64,000 nucleotides of DNA, from NCBI GenBank assembly GCA_038205755.1, contig JBBRBN010000006.1:13468-77467 (forward strand), given 5' to 3'. The stretch comes from JANNWF01 sp038205755. Its GTDB lineage: Bacteria; Pseudomonadota; Gammaproteobacteria; Xanthomonadales; Xanthomonadaceae. The notes under the pieces were generated by a model, which saw only the letters and a list, made by a program, of their open reading frames with translations, searched no databases and was not told the DNA's origin. This document shows, piece after piece, positions 17,817 through 27,348 of this stretch (position 1 is the first letter of the stretch; every line of letters starts with the position of its first letter). The position numbers and the translations under genes were made by a program.

Positions 17817-19988
17817 ATGGACGCCGCACCTTTCATTTTTGCGCGCACGGCGACCGCAAGGCCGCTGTTTGGGGATCAGCGTCGCCAGCTCACGCCGTTG
17901 ACCGCAGCACACCGGATGCTGCCATGGGCGTTGGCGCTTCTGGTCCTGCTGAGTCTGATCGGCACCGCGCACGCAGTCCCGGTGGTGGTCGAGCCGGCCA
18001 GCGATGAGCTGCTGCTCGGCGATGCCGTGGTCGTGATCGAAGATCGCGACGCCCGATTCAACGCCGAGGACGTGCTTGCGGGACGTCACGACGACGCGAT
18101 CATCCGCAGCCAGCGCTCGCCGCCGAACCTGGGCTATCCCAAGCATCGCCACTGGGCAGTTCTCACCTTTCGCAATGTCAGCGATGCGCCGATTGATCGT
18201 TTGCTGGTGCTGTGGCGCGGCAGCACCCATCGACAGCTGGCATGGATCGAAACGGTGCAGGACAGCCCGGCGCCTGTGACGCGACGGACGAGTGATGGTC
18301 AGGACGAGGTCATGCGGCACTCAATCATCCGCCTTGACCTGCCGCCGCACTCGACCACTCGCGTTGCCGTGCGGATTGACACCGACACCGCACTGTCGCT
18401 CGACTATCGATTGCTGAGCGAACAGCGACTGGCCGGAATCGATCGCATCGACTACTGGTTCTTCGGCCTGCTGGCTGGCATCGTCGGCGCCATTGGAATT
18501 TATGTCATGGCGCTCTACTTTGCGCTGCGCGAACGGCTGTACCTTCTGTTTGCGGCGTTCGCGCTGGGGAATGTGGTTTACCAGCTGCACACCGAGGGTT
18601 ACGCCTACGTCCTCTGGCCGGAGGCCTGGCGGGGTTGGGGCAACGCACTCGGTACGGCCGGTGGCACGCTGTTCGCGCTGATGATCGTGCAGTTCATTCG
18701 CGACTATCTCAGTCTTCCCACGTTGGTACCGAGACTGGATCGCTGGCTGATGCGACCGGTGATGCTGCCGCTTTTGGCCGTGTTCCTGGTGTACCCGCTC
18801 GCACCGTGGCTGGGCAACACGCTGGCAGCGGTGGGCGTTGTCGCAGCCACTGTGGTTGCATCGGTTGCCGTACTGCGTTGCTCCATGCTGAGCCCGCCGG
18901 TCTGGTCGTTTCTGGGCGCGACGATCGCCTTCTTCGCCTTGGGCATGGTTCACCTGCTCAAGCGGATTGGTGTGTTGCCGGACCTGCAGGTGCTGTCGCT
19001 GGTACTTCAGATCGGCTCGGCGGGTACCACCATGGCCTTCGCCGTCGCCGTCATGCAGCGCCTGCGCCGCGCCGTGGCCGAGCAGCGGGAGTCGCAGGTC
19101 GACTACGCCGAGCGGCTGGAAAACAAGGTGGCCGAGCGCACCGCCCAGCTGCGCGAGGCCAAGGAGAGCGCCGAGCGCGCCCTGCTCCAGCTGCAGTCGA
19201 CCCAGCGCCAGCTTCTGGAAGCCGACAAGATGGCCTCGCTCGGCCAACTGGTCGCTGGCGTATCGCATGAGGTCAACACCCCGCTGGGTATCGCCGTCAC
19301 CGCCAGCTCGCACCTCACCGAGCGCAGCCGACTGCTGGAGAAGCAGCTGGCGTCCGATTCGCTGACCCGCACCGACCTGCAGAGCTACGTCGCCGAGACC
19401 CGCGAAGCCGGTGCGATGATCGAGCGCAACCTGGAGCGTGCCGCCCACCTGATCCGCAGCTTCAAGCAGGTTTCGGTGGATCGCACCTCGGACGGGCGAC
19501 GCCGTTTCGATCTCTCGGTGCAAATCGCCGAGCTGGTGGAAAGCGTGCGCGTGTCATGGAAGCGACGCCCGGTCACGCTGAGCGTCGAGTGTCCGCCGGC
19601 CATCATGCTGGACTCGTTCCCTGGCGCACTTGGCCAGGTGCTGACCAATCTCATCCAGAATGCGCTGCTGCATGCGTTCGCGCCCGACCAGCCAGGCACC
19701 ATGAAGATCTGCGTCAGCGACTGCGGTCAAAAGGGTGTCGAATTGCTGTTCGCAGACGACGGGGCTGGCCTTGACCCGGCCACCCTGGCGCGCATCTTCG
19801 ATCCGTTCTTCACCACCAAGCGCAATCAGGGCGGCACCGGACTGGGCCTGAACATCGTCTACAACCTGGTAGTACAAAAGCTTGGCGGTGAGATCCACGC
19901 CCGCAGCACGCCGGGCCAGGGACTCACGCTGACCATCCGCCTGCCCAGGAAGGCACCGGACAGCGCACCCGCCGAGGTGCCCGCTTGA
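17817..19988 (+). CDS. membrane sensor histidine kinase, 7TM-DISM type
   Basis: 723 residues as drawn. A hydrophobic export signal (MLPWALALLVLLSLIGTAHA) begins at 17916, an alternative start. An extracytoplasmic beta domain (7TMR-DISM extracellular, about 55-205) is followed by seven membrane helices (about 215-425) and a coiled coil. The HisKA box has H484 in VSHEVNTPLGIAV, and the HATPase domain has N, G1 (DDGAGLDP), F and G2 (GGTGLGLNIVYNLV) boxes. The ligand is unknown. No response regulator gene is adjacent. It begins 6 bp after oxyR and is probably co-transcribed with it. Confidence 0.87.
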   Translation: MDAAPFIFARTATARPLFGDQRRQLTPLTAAHRMLPWALALLVLLSLIGTAHAVPVVVEPASDELLLGDAVVVIEDRDARFNAEDVLAGRHDDAIIRSQRSPPNLGYPKHRHWAVLTFRNVSDAPIDRLLVLWRGSTHRQLAWIETVQDSPAPVTRRTSDGQDEVMRHSIIRLDLPPHSTTRVAVRIDTDTALSLDYRLLSEQRLAGIDRIDYWFFGLLAGIVGAIGIYVMALYFALRERLYLLFAAFALGNVVYQLHTEGYAYVLWPEAWRGWGNALGTAGGTLFALMIVQFIRDYLSLPTLVPRLDRWLMRPVMLPLLAVFLVYPLAPWLGNTLAAVGVVAATVVASVAVLRCSMLSPPVWSFLGATIAFFALGMVHLLKRIGVLPDLQVLSLVLQIGSAGTTMAFAVAVMQRLRRAVAEQRESQVDYAERLENKVAERTAQLREAKESAERALLQLQSTQRQLLEADKMASLGQLVAGVSHEVNTPLGIAVTASSHLTERSRLLEKQLASDSLTRTDLQSYVAETREAGAMIERNLERAAHLIRSFKQVSVDRTSDGRRRFDLSVQIAELVESVRVSWKRRPVTLSVECPPAIMLDSFPGALGQVLTNLIQNALLHAFAPDQPGTMKICVSDCGQKGVELLFADDGAGLDPATLARIFDPFFTTKRNQGGTGLGLNIVYNLVVQKLGGEIHARSTPGQGLTLTIRLPRKAPDSAPAEVPA

Positions 19989-20081
19989 AGCGGCACTGGC
20001 CGTAACCATGCAACGCCTGCGACCGGGCGCGCCGCCGCCTCACGATCGCCGCAACCGGCGCCCAGCCCCAAGACTTCCAGC

Positions 20082-20663
20082 ATGCTTAAACTAACTCGCG
20101 CCTCCTTGGTATCCCTGCCGGCCTATGCGGCTGAGCGGTCCGCCCTCACAAGCCGAGTCGGCGACCACAGAAAGCTGCGCAGAGTCCCACTCGGCGAGCA
20201 CATCAGCCTGCAGTTCGAGGACGAACTGACCGCGCGGTGGCAGCTGCAGGAGGCGCTGCAGCTCGGCCACGTGGCGCAGGCTACCGCCGTCCAGCGCGTG
20301 CTGGATGCCGCCAACCTGCTGATTTCTGACGCCAGCAACCTCAAGGCGACCCTGTTTGTTGACCGCGCCAGCCTGACCCAGCGCAGCATCGATCCGGCTG
20401 GCCTTGAGGGCATCGAACAGCACATCTACGCCGAAGTCGAAGGCCGCGGACGCAGCTTGGCAATCGTCAATCCGCATCCGTTGTGCCACTGGGATCCGGG
20501 TGCCCACGCGACACCGCTCCTGCTTTTCGAGTTCAGCGCCGAGCAGATCACGATGCTGCAGGCAGGCGCCGAATTTGGCTTCGGCATCGCCGACGACCGC
20601 ATGCGCGTGGCACACACCGTCAAGCGGGGCAGCCGCGCGGCATTGCTGGCGGACTTCGGGTAA
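20082..20663 (+). CDS. DUF3501 family protein
   Basis: 193-residue protein. The opening MLKLTRASLVSLPAYAAERS, the VPLGEHISLQFEDELTARWQ segment and DAANLLISDASNLKATLFV match DUF3501. The biochemical role is unestablished; homologues are often found near Fe-S or rubrerythrin genes, which are absent here. It is convergent with nuoN, whose stop is 141 bp away. That gap shows no convincing gene or terminator. Confidence 0.78.
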   Translation: MLKLTRASLVSLPAYAAERSALTSRVGDHRKLRRVPLGEHISLQFEDELTARWQLQEALQLGHVAQATAVQRVLDAANLLISDASNLKATLFVDRASLTQRSIDPAGLEGIEQHIYAEVEGRGRSLAIVNPHPLCHWDPGAHATPLLLFEFSAEQITMLQAGAEFGFGIADDRMRVAHTVKRGSRAALLADFG

Positions 20664-20804
20664 GCGCCCTCAGCCTGCAGGCGAATTCCAGGCTTCGCGA
20701 CAGCAGCTGGGCGGAGGACGCCTGCACGCGCCGCAGCAGCCAACGCAGCCATTTCCGGCGGACTCGCCAGGGGCCGGGCCCGTCGGTCAAATCGGGGTCG
20801 CGCG

Positions 20805-22244
20805 TCAGACTCCAAAGGCGCGCTGGCACCAGGCGATCAGCGGGCCCGAGAACAGCCCCAGCACCAGCATCAGCGCGGCATTGACGCCGAGCAGCAGGTG
20901 CAGCTGCGGATCCTGGATCAGGCCGGCCTTGGCCGAGTCGTCCGCCGGGTCGAAGTACATCACCTTGATGACCCGCAGGTAGTAGTACGCGCCAACGACT
21001 GCGAACACGACGCCGACGATGGCCAGCCACAGCATGCCGCCCTGGATCGCCGCCTGCAGCACGGCCAGCTTGGCCCAGAAGCCAACCATCGGCGGCAGGC
21101 CGGCCAGCGACGCCATCAGCAGCAGGACCAGCAGCCCCTGCCATGGGTGCTTGCGGCCAAGTCCGGCGAAGTCGGAAATCTGCTCGGCTTCGTAGCCGTT
21201 GCGCGACAGCATGATTACCGTGGCAAAGGCGCCGGCCGACATCAGGGCATAGCAGATGGCATAGAACAGCGCGGCGGCATAGCCGACAGCGGTCGGGTTG
21301 CTAAGGGCGAGGAACAGAAAGCCGACGTGCGAGATTGTCGAGTAGGCCAGCATGCGCTTCATATTGGTCTGCGCGATCGCTATGACGTTCCCGACCGCCA
21401 GCGAAGCAACGGCCAGCCAGGCGATGATGTCGCGCCACCAGCCATCAAACTCGCCCGCGCCGCCCTCCAGCAGACGCCAGGCCATGCCGAACGCGGCGAG
21501 CTTGGGCGCCGAGCCGATGAACAGCGTGATTGCGGTCGGCGCGCCCTGGTAGACGTCCGGCAGCCACATGTGGAACGGTGCTGCGCCGAACTTGAAGGCG
21601 ATCCCAACGATCAGGAACACCACGCCAAACATCATCAGCGGCCGATTTTCGCCAAGGTCCGCGCTGGCCGCGTGGATGGTGGACAGGTCCAGGCTGCCGG
21701 TGGCGCCGTAGATCATCGACATGCCGTACAGCAGCATGCCCGAGGCCAGCGCGCCAAGAACGAAATACTTCATGGCTGCTTCCGACGCCACTGCGCTGTC
21801 GCGATGCATCGCCACCAGTGCGTAGGACGACAGCGCCAGCAGCTCCAGCCCAAGGTAGACAGTGACGAGGTTGCCAGCCGACACCAGAATCATCATGCCG
21901 AGCACGGCAAACAGGCACAGCACGTGGAACTCGCCCTTGAACAGGCCGCGATCCTTCAGGTACTGCCGCGCGTAGATGAAGCTGGCCGCGGTAGTGAGGA
22001 GAATGAAGGCCTTCATGATGTCGCTGGGCGCGTCCTTGAGAAACATGCCGCCGAACGCGCTCACCGCTTCTGCGTCAGCGCCGCGCAGCACCAGGGTCAG
22101 CGTTACTGCAAGCACGACCAACGCAAGAAAGTGCGTAAGTCCGCGGCGCGCATCGGTGACAAACAGGTCGATCAGCAGCAGGGCGCAGGTAGCGCCGAGC
22201 AGGAACAGCTCCGGCAGCATCGGGACGAAATCGGCGGTGGTCAT
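20805..22244 (-). CDS. nuoN: NADH-quinone oxidoreductase subunit N
   Basis: 479-residue membrane subunit of complex I, one of the three antiporter-like proton-channel subunits. About 14 hydrophobic helices are visible, and LAYSTISHVGFLFLAL and KFGAAPFHMWLPDVYQG are the conserved channel segments. It sits in the inner-membrane arm. It is the last gene of the nuo operon, 18 bp after nuoM. Confidence 0.96.
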   Translation of the reverse strand: MTTADFVPMLPELFLLGATCALLLIDLFVTDARRGLTHFLALVVLAVTLTLVLRGADAEAVSAFGGMFLKDAPSDIMKAFILLTTAASFIYARQYLKDRGLFKGEFHVLCLFAVLGMMILVSAGNLVTVYLGLELLALSSYALVAMHRDSAVASEAAMKYFVLGALASGMLLYGMSMIYGATGSLDLSTIHAASADLGENRPLMMFGVVFLIVGIAFKFGAAPFHMWLPDVYQGAPTAITLFIGSAPKLAAFGMAWRLLEGGAGEFDGWWRDIIAWLAVASLAVGNVIAIAQTNMKRMLAYSTISHVGFLFLALSNPTAVGYAAALFYAICYALMSAGAFATVIMLSRNGYEAEQISDFAGLGRKHPWQGLLVLLLMASLAGLPPMVGFWAKLAVLQAAIQGGMLWLAIVGVVFAVVGAYYYLRVIKVMYFDPADDSAKAGLIQDPQLHLLLGVNAALMLVLGLFSGPLIAWCQRAFGV

Positions 22245-22262
22245 GATCGTCGGATTCCGGGA

Positions 22263-23777
22263 TTACAGCTTGGTAGCTGCAAGCTGCAGCGCCAGATTCG
22301 AAATGGAGGCACTCATCAGCTCGATCAGCGGCTGCGGGTAGATGCCGAAAAACAGCACGCCGGCGGCAAACGCGCCGAGCAGCAGCGCCTCCCTGCCGTT
22401 GATGTCCTTGAGCGCAGCGACATTGGCATTGGCCACTTCGCCGAAAATCACCCGCTTGACCAGCCACAGGGTGTAAGCCGCACCGATGATCAGCGTCAGC
22501 GCAGCCAGCGCCGCCACCAGCGGGCTGTACTGGAACGCCGCAAGAATCACCATGAACTCGCCAACAAAGCCCGAGGTGCCGGGCAAGCCAGAGTTGGCCA
22601 TCGCGAAAAAGACGAAAAATGCGGCGAACCACGGCATGCTGTTGGCGACGCCGCCGTAGTCCTTGATCATCCGGCTGTGCATCCGGTCATAGACCACACC
22701 GACGCAGGAGAACATGGCGCCGGAGATGAACCCATGCGAGATCATCTGCACCATGGCGCCCTGCAGCCCGAGCTCGGCGGCATCGGTGCGCCCGGCTTCG
22801 CGAACCAGCGCATAGGCGATGAAACAGCCGAGCGTGACGAAGCCCATGTGCGAGATCGACGAGTAGGCGATCAGCTTCTTCATGTCCTGCTGCACCAGCG
22901 CCACCAGTCCGACATAGACCACCGCGATCAGGCTCAGCACGATGACCAGCCAGGCCCACTCGCTGCCGGCATCAGGAACGATCGGCAGGGCAAATCGGAT
23001 GAAGCCATAGCCACCGATCTTCAGCATGATCGCGGCCAGGATCACGGAGCCGCCAGTCGGCGCCTCGACGTGCGCATCGGGCAGCCAGGTATGCACCGGA
23101 AACATCGGGACCTTGACTGCAAACGCGACCAGAAAGCCGAAGAAGAGCCACATCTGCTCGGTCGCCGACAGCGGCAGCACGTACATGTCGGCCAGCGCCC
23201 AGCTGCCTCCCTTCAAGTACAGATAGATCAGCCCGATCAGCATGAAGACCGAGCCGAGGAAGGTGTAGAGGAAGAACTTGACCGCCGCGTAAACGCGCCG
23301 CGCGCCACCCCAGATCCCGATAATGATGAACATCGGAATCAGCATGCCTTCGAAGAACACGTAGAAGAGCATTGCGTCGAGCGCGCAGAACACGCCGATC
23401 ATCATGCCTTCGAGGATCAGAAAGGCGGCCACGTACTGGTTGACGCGATCCTCGATCGAGCTCCAGGCGCCAACCAGCACCAGTACGGTGGTGAACGTGG
23501 TGAGGAGGATCAGCGCAACCGAAATTCCGTCAACGCCGAGCGCGTAGTTGATGTTCCAGGCCGGAATCCACGGCAGCGTCTGGACAAACTGCATGCTGGC
23601 GCGGGCGCTGTCGAACTCGGTATACAGCGTGATGCTGAGCGCAAAAACCGCCAGCGCGACCAGCAGCGCGAAGCCCCGCGCTAGGCCAGGCTTGTCGCGA
23701 CCGATGGCCAGGGTGAGGCAGCCGCCGAGTATTGGCAGCCAGATCAGGAGGCTCAGCAGGGACGAGGTGGACGCCAT
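22263..23777 (-). CDS. nuoM: NADH-quinone oxidoreductase subunit M
   Basis: 504-residue antiporter-like proton-translocating subunit. Conserved segments include GVDGISVALILLTTF near residue 78, FFEGMLIPMFIIIGIWGG near 143, KVPMFPVHTWLPDAHVEAPT near 227 and LIAYSSISHMGFVTLG near 310. It lies between nuoL (28 bp upstream) and nuoN (18 bp downstream) on the same transcript. Confidence 0.96.
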   Translation of the reverse strand: MASTSSLLSLLIWLPILGGCLTLAIGRDKPGLARGFALLVALAVFALSITLYTEFDSARASMQFVQTLPWIPAWNINYALGVDGISVALILLTTFTTVLVLVGAWSSIEDRVNQYVAAFLILEGMMIGVFCALDAMLFYVFFEGMLIPMFIIIGIWGGARRVYAAVKFFLYTFLGSVFMLIGLIYLYLKGGSWALADMYVLPLSATEQMWLFFGFLVAFAVKVPMFPVHTWLPDAHVEAPTGGSVILAAIMLKIGGYGFIRFALPIVPDAGSEWAWLVIVLSLIAVVYVGLVALVQQDMKKLIAYSSISHMGFVTLGCFIAYALVREAGRTDAAELGLQGAMVQMISHGFISGAMFSCVGVVYDRMHSRMIKDYGGVANSMPWFAAFFVFFAMANSGLPGTSGFVGEFMVILAAFQYSPLVAALAALTLIIGAAYTLWLVKRVIFGEVANANVAALKDINGREALLLGAFAAGVLFFGIYPQPLIELMSASISNLALQLAATKL

Positions 23778-23805
23778 CGAATCGGTCTCGTTTCTTCTTT
23801 TGGGG

Positions 23806-25863
23806 TCAGCGCAAGACGTAGATCAACGCGCCGAGCAGGGCGATCAGCCCAAGGATCATCGCGAAGGCGTAGTGGTAGAGCATGCCGGACTGCAGCTGCC
23901 GCGCCACTGCCGCCAGGCGGTCGACAAAGGTTGCGGAGCCGCCAACCAGCAAGCCATCGATGATCGCGGTGTCGCCACCGCGCCAGAACGCCCGTCCCAA
24001 GGCCAGGCTGCCGCGGGCAAACACCGCCTGGTAAAGCTCGTCAAAACCGTACTTGCGCTCCAGAATGCGGTGCGGAAGCGCCAGCCGTCGCTTGAGCGTT
24101 TCCGCCATCGCCGGATTGATCAGGTACAGGTAGCCCGCCAGCAGAAATCCGCCCAGCGCCAGATAGAACACCGGTGAGGCGATGAAGTGCAGACCAAAGG
24201 AGGTCGCCGCCGCCATCCAGCCCTGGTCCGCATGCCATACCTTTGCGGCCACGCCGGCCAAGGTATTGTTGGCCTCGTTGACCGCGATGGCACCGGCGAA
24301 GAAGTCGCCAAACAGCATCGGCCCGACGGTGAAGAATCCGATGGCGATCGACGGAATGGCCAGCAGCACCAGCGGCACGGTGACCACCCAAGGCGACTCG
24401 TGGGGCTCGTGCGCGTGGTGGCCGTGATGCGCATCGTGATGCGCGTCGTGGTCGTGCGCGTGATCCGCCGCATGGCGAAAGCGCTCCTCCCCATGGAAGG
24501 TCAGAAACAGCAGCCGGAAGCTGTAGAAGCTGGTGACAAACACGCCCAGCAGCACCGCCCACATCGCGTACTGCTGCACCCAGCCACCGGTCTCGGCCGC
24601 CACTTCCGCAGCCAGAATGATGCTGTCCTTGGAGAAATAGCCGGAGAAGAACGGCGTACCCACCAGCGCCAGCGTGCCGATCAGACTGGTCCAGTAGGTG
24701 ATCGGCATGTACTTGCGCAGGCCGCCCATGCGGCGCATGTCCTGCTCATGATGCATGCCGATGATCACGCTGCCCGCCGCCAGAAACAGCAGCGCCTTGA
24801 AGAAGGCATGGGTCATGAGGTGGAACACCGCGCCGGCGTAGGCGGAAACGCCCAGCGCAACGGTCATGTAGCCCAGCTGCGACAGCGTGGAGTAGGCGAC
24901 CACTCGCTTGATGTCGTTCTGCACGATGCCGATCAGGCCGGTGAACAGCGCCGTGGTGGCGCCGATGAAAAGCACAAACGACAGCGCCGTATCGCTCAGC
25001 TCGAACAGCGGCGACATCCGCGCCACCATGAAGATGCCGGCCGTGACCATGGTTGCCGCGTGGATCAACGCGGAAATTGGCGTGGGTCCTTCCATCGAGT
25101 CGGGCAGCCATACGTGCAGCGGCACCTGGGCGGACTTGCCCATGGCGCCGATGAACAGGCAGATGCAGATGAAGGTCGGCACTGACCACAGCACCGTGCC
25201 CCAGGGCGAGAAGCTGAGCTCGGCAATCGACGGCGCGGCGGCAAAAACGGTCGCGTAGTCGAGCGAGCCAACCCAGTAGAGAACAGCGGCAATGCCGAGC
25301 AGGAAGCCGAAATCGCCGACCCGATTGACCAGAAATGCCTTCAGGTTGGCGAAAATCGCAGTTGGCCGCTTGAACCAGAAGCCAATCAGCAGATAGGACA
25401 CCAGCCCCACCGCCTCCCAGCCAAAGAACAGCTGCAGGAAGTTGTTGCTCATCACCAGCATGAGCATCGAAAAGGTAAACAGCGAGATATAGGAGAAGAA
25501 CCGCTGATAGCCCGGATCTTCGTGCATGTAACCGATGGTGTAGATGTGCACCAGCAGCGACACGAAGGTCACCACCACCATCATCATGGCGGTGAGGTTG
25601 TCGACCAGAAAGCCGACATGTGCCGAGTAGCCGCCGATCTCGAACCAGGTGTAGAGGTTGGCGTTGAAGATTGGCGCACCTTCGAAGGTCAGCGCATACA
25701 GCACCCGGCAAGAAAGCGCGCACGATACCGCGACACCCAGAATGGTCACCGAATGGGCGCCGCTGCGACCAATCTGACGACCGAACAGTCCGGCCAGGAT
25801 GGCGCCCAGCAGCGGCGCCAGCGCGATGATCAAAAGTGAGGATTGCTCAATCACGGACGGCAT
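23806..25863 (-). CDS. nuoL: NADH-quinone oxidoreductase subunit L
   Basis: 685-residue distal antiporter-like subunit. SAQVPLHVWLPDSMEGPTPI and ALIHAATMVTAGIFM mark the channel core. A loop near residues 460-490 is very rich in histidine (for example DAHHDAHHGHHAHEPHESPW); such loops are frequent in NuoL. The C-terminal part should form the long lateral helix that runs along NuoM and NuoN. It lies 43 bp after nuoK. Confidence 0.96.
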   Translation of the reverse strand: MPSVIEQSSLLIIALAPLLGAILAGLFGRQIGRSGAHSVTILGVAVSCALSCRVLYALTFEGAPIFNANLYTWFEIGGYSAHVGFLVDNLTAMMMVVVTFVSLLVHIYTIGYMHEDPGYQRFFSYISLFTFSMLMLVMSNNFLQLFFGWEAVGLVSYLLIGFWFKRPTAIFANLKAFLVNRVGDFGFLLGIAAVLYWVGSLDYATVFAAAPSIAELSFSPWGTVLWSVPTFICICLFIGAMGKSAQVPLHVWLPDSMEGPTPISALIHAATMVTAGIFMVARMSPLFELSDTALSFVLFIGATTALFTGLIGIVQNDIKRVVAYSTLSQLGYMTVALGVSAYAGAVFHLMTHAFFKALLFLAAGSVIIGMHHEQDMRRMGGLRKYMPITYWTSLIGTLALVGTPFFSGYFSKDSIILAAEVAAETGGWVQQYAMWAVLLGVFVTSFYSFRLLFLTFHGEERFRHAADHAHDHDAHHDAHHGHHAHEPHESPWVVTVPLVLLAIPSIAIGFFTVGPMLFGDFFAGAIAVNEANNTLAGVAAKVWHADQGWMAAATSFGLHFIASPVFYLALGGFLLAGYLYLINPAMAETLKRRLALPHRILERKYGFDELYQAVFARGSLALGRAFWRGGDTAIIDGLLVGGSATFVDRLAAVARQLQSGMLYHYAFAMILGLIALLGALIYVLR

Positions 25864-25906
25864 CCGGTGTCGATACGGGGCGCAGGCGCGGCAGGATTCA
25901 CGGCAC

Positions 25907-26212
25907 TTACCCGCTCAGGCTGTCGAATTCGGCGACGTTGATCGTCGAACGGTTGCGGAACAGGCTGACCAGAATGGCCAAGCCAATCGCTGCTTCAGCG
26001 GCCGCCACGGTCAGGATGAAGAACACGAACACCTGCCCGTGCACGTCGCCCAGATAGCGCGAAAACGCGATGAAGTTGAGGTTGACCGCCAGCAGCATCA
26101 GTTCGATCGCCATCAGCAGAACGATCACGTTCTTGCGGTTGATGAAGATGCCCGCAACGGCGATGGAAAACAGGACGGCGGCAAGCGCAAGGTAGTGGCC
26201 CAAGGAAATCAC
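25907..26212 (-). CDS. nuoK: NADH-quinone oxidoreductase subunit K
   Basis: 101-residue three-helix membrane subunit, exactly the usual length. The two buried glutamates are in LMAIELMLLAVNLNF and AAAEAAIGLAILV. The start is GTG at 26212, overlapping the nuoJ stop by four bases (GTGA), which sets the reading frame and implies translational coupling. An upstream open frame to 26422 is not needed. Confidence 0.95.
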   Translation of the reverse strand: MISLGHYLALAAVLFSIAVAGIFINRKNVIVLLMAIELMLLAVNLNFIAFSRYLGDVHGQVFVFFILTVAAAEAAIGLAILVSLFRNRSTINVAEFDSLSG

Positions 26213-26823
26213 TTCGCCGACTCCTTCTTCTCTGCCGGCATGCTGATCAACCGCACGCGATCCTCGCGGCGCACCAGCACCTGGCGGGCGGGATCCTGAT
26301 GCTTGGTGCCGACGCGCTTGCGCAGGGTAATCATGATGGCGGCGATGATTGCCACAGTCAGGATCACGGCGGCGATCTCGAACGGGTACAGATACTGGGT
26401 AAACATCGCCATCCCCAGCCACTCCGTGTTGCTCATGCCGGCGGCGGCGGCCGGATCAGCCGCCGGGAAGTCCTGGGCGAAGCGCTGCACGCCGATCAGC
26501 GTGAGCATTTCCAAAACCATGACTACGGCGACCAGAATCCCGACCGGCAAATAGCTCGCGAAGCCTTCGCGCAGCGATCCTTCCTTGATGTCGAGCATCA
26601 TCACCACGAACAGAAAGAGCACCATCACCGCGCCGACGTAAACCAGCACCAGGGCGATGGCCAGGAATTCGGCTTCGGCCAACAGCCAGATGCAGGCACT
26701 GGAGAAAAACGTGAGCACCAGGAACAGCGCCGCGTGCACCGAGTTGCGCACGCTGATCACCGCCAGCGCAGAGCCAGCCGTAACGGCGGCAAGAAAATAG
26801 AAAGCGATCAATGGGAAGGTCAT
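26209..26823 (-). CDS. nuoJ: NADH-quinone oxidoreductase subunit J
   Basis: 204-residue membrane subunit with five hydrophobic helices. The conserved third helix region ALVLVYVGAVMVLFLFVVMM, containing the pi-bulge tyrosine, is intact. A basic and acidic C-terminal tail extends beyond the membrane part. It overlaps nuoK by four bases and follows nuoI by 18 bp. Confidence 0.95.
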   Translation of the reverse strand: MTFPLIAFYFLAAVTAGSALAVISVRNSVHAALFLVLTFFSSACIWLLAEAEFLAIALVLVYVGAVMVLFLFVVMMLDIKEGSLREGFASYLPVGILVAVVMVLEMLTLIGVQRFAQDFPAADPAAAAGMSNTEWLGMAMFTQYLYPFEIAAVILTVAIIAAIMITLRKRVGTKHQDPARQVLVRREDRVRLISMPAEKKESAK

Positions 26824-26841
26824 CGCGGATCCAGGCGCCGG

Positions 26842-27330
26842 TCAGCGAAAGGTGGAATCTAGCGAGCGCCGCTCGGCAATCTCGGCCTCGAAGCGGTCAC
26901 CGATCGCCAGCAGCTGAAGCTTGTTAACGATGTTCTCGCCGCGCTTCTCGAAGTGGTACTCGTGGATGTGGGTTTCTACGATCGAGTCCACCGGGCAGCT
27001 CTCCTCGCAGAATCCGCAGTAGATGCATTTGAACAGGTCGATGTCGTAGCGCGTGGTGCGACGGCTGCCGTCAGCGCGTGGCTCGGAGTCGATGGTGATC
27101 GCCAGCGCCGGACACACCGCTTCGCACAGCTTGCAGGCAATGCAGCGTTCTTCGCCGTTGGGATAGCGCCGCAGCGCATGCAGACCGCGAAAACGGGGCG
27201 ACTGCGGGATGTGTTCCATCGGGTAACGCATGGTGTACTTCGGCGACCAGAAGTAGCGCCAGGTCACCGCCATGCCCTGCAGCAGCTCGATCAGGAACAG
27301 ACTCTTTATGTAGCCAAGGGTGCGATTCAT
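26842..27330 (-). CDS. nuoI: NADH-quinone oxidoreductase subunit I (2x 4Fe-4S)
   Basis: 162-residue ferredoxin-like subunit. Two complete 4Fe-4S motifs are present, CIACKLCEAVCP near residue 63 and CIYCGFCEESCP near 103; these ligate clusters N6a and N6b on the path to quinone. An N-terminal amphipathic helix attaches it to the membrane arm. It follows nuoH by 18 bp. Confidence 0.96.
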   Translation of the reverse strand: MNRTLGYIKSLFLIELLQGMAVTWRYFWSPKYTMRYPMEHIPQSPRFRGLHALRRYPNGEERCIACKLCEAVCPALAITIDSEPRADGSRRTTRYDIDLFKCIYCGFCEESCPVDSIVETHIHEYHFEKRGENIVNKLQLLAIGDRFEAEIAERRSLDSTFR

Positions 27331-27348
27331 GGTTTCCGGCTCCTGCGG

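Noticed and set aside
20664..20804. Minus-strand coding possibility in the gap after nuoN
   Set aside because: Some Trp/Leu/Arg-rich frame is open, but without start or family resemblance; likely chance.
20898..23684. 928-codon plus-strand open frame across nuoN and nuoM
   Set aside because: Antisense to two clear complex I genes; Gln/His/Arg-rich shadow without domains or ribosome binding site.
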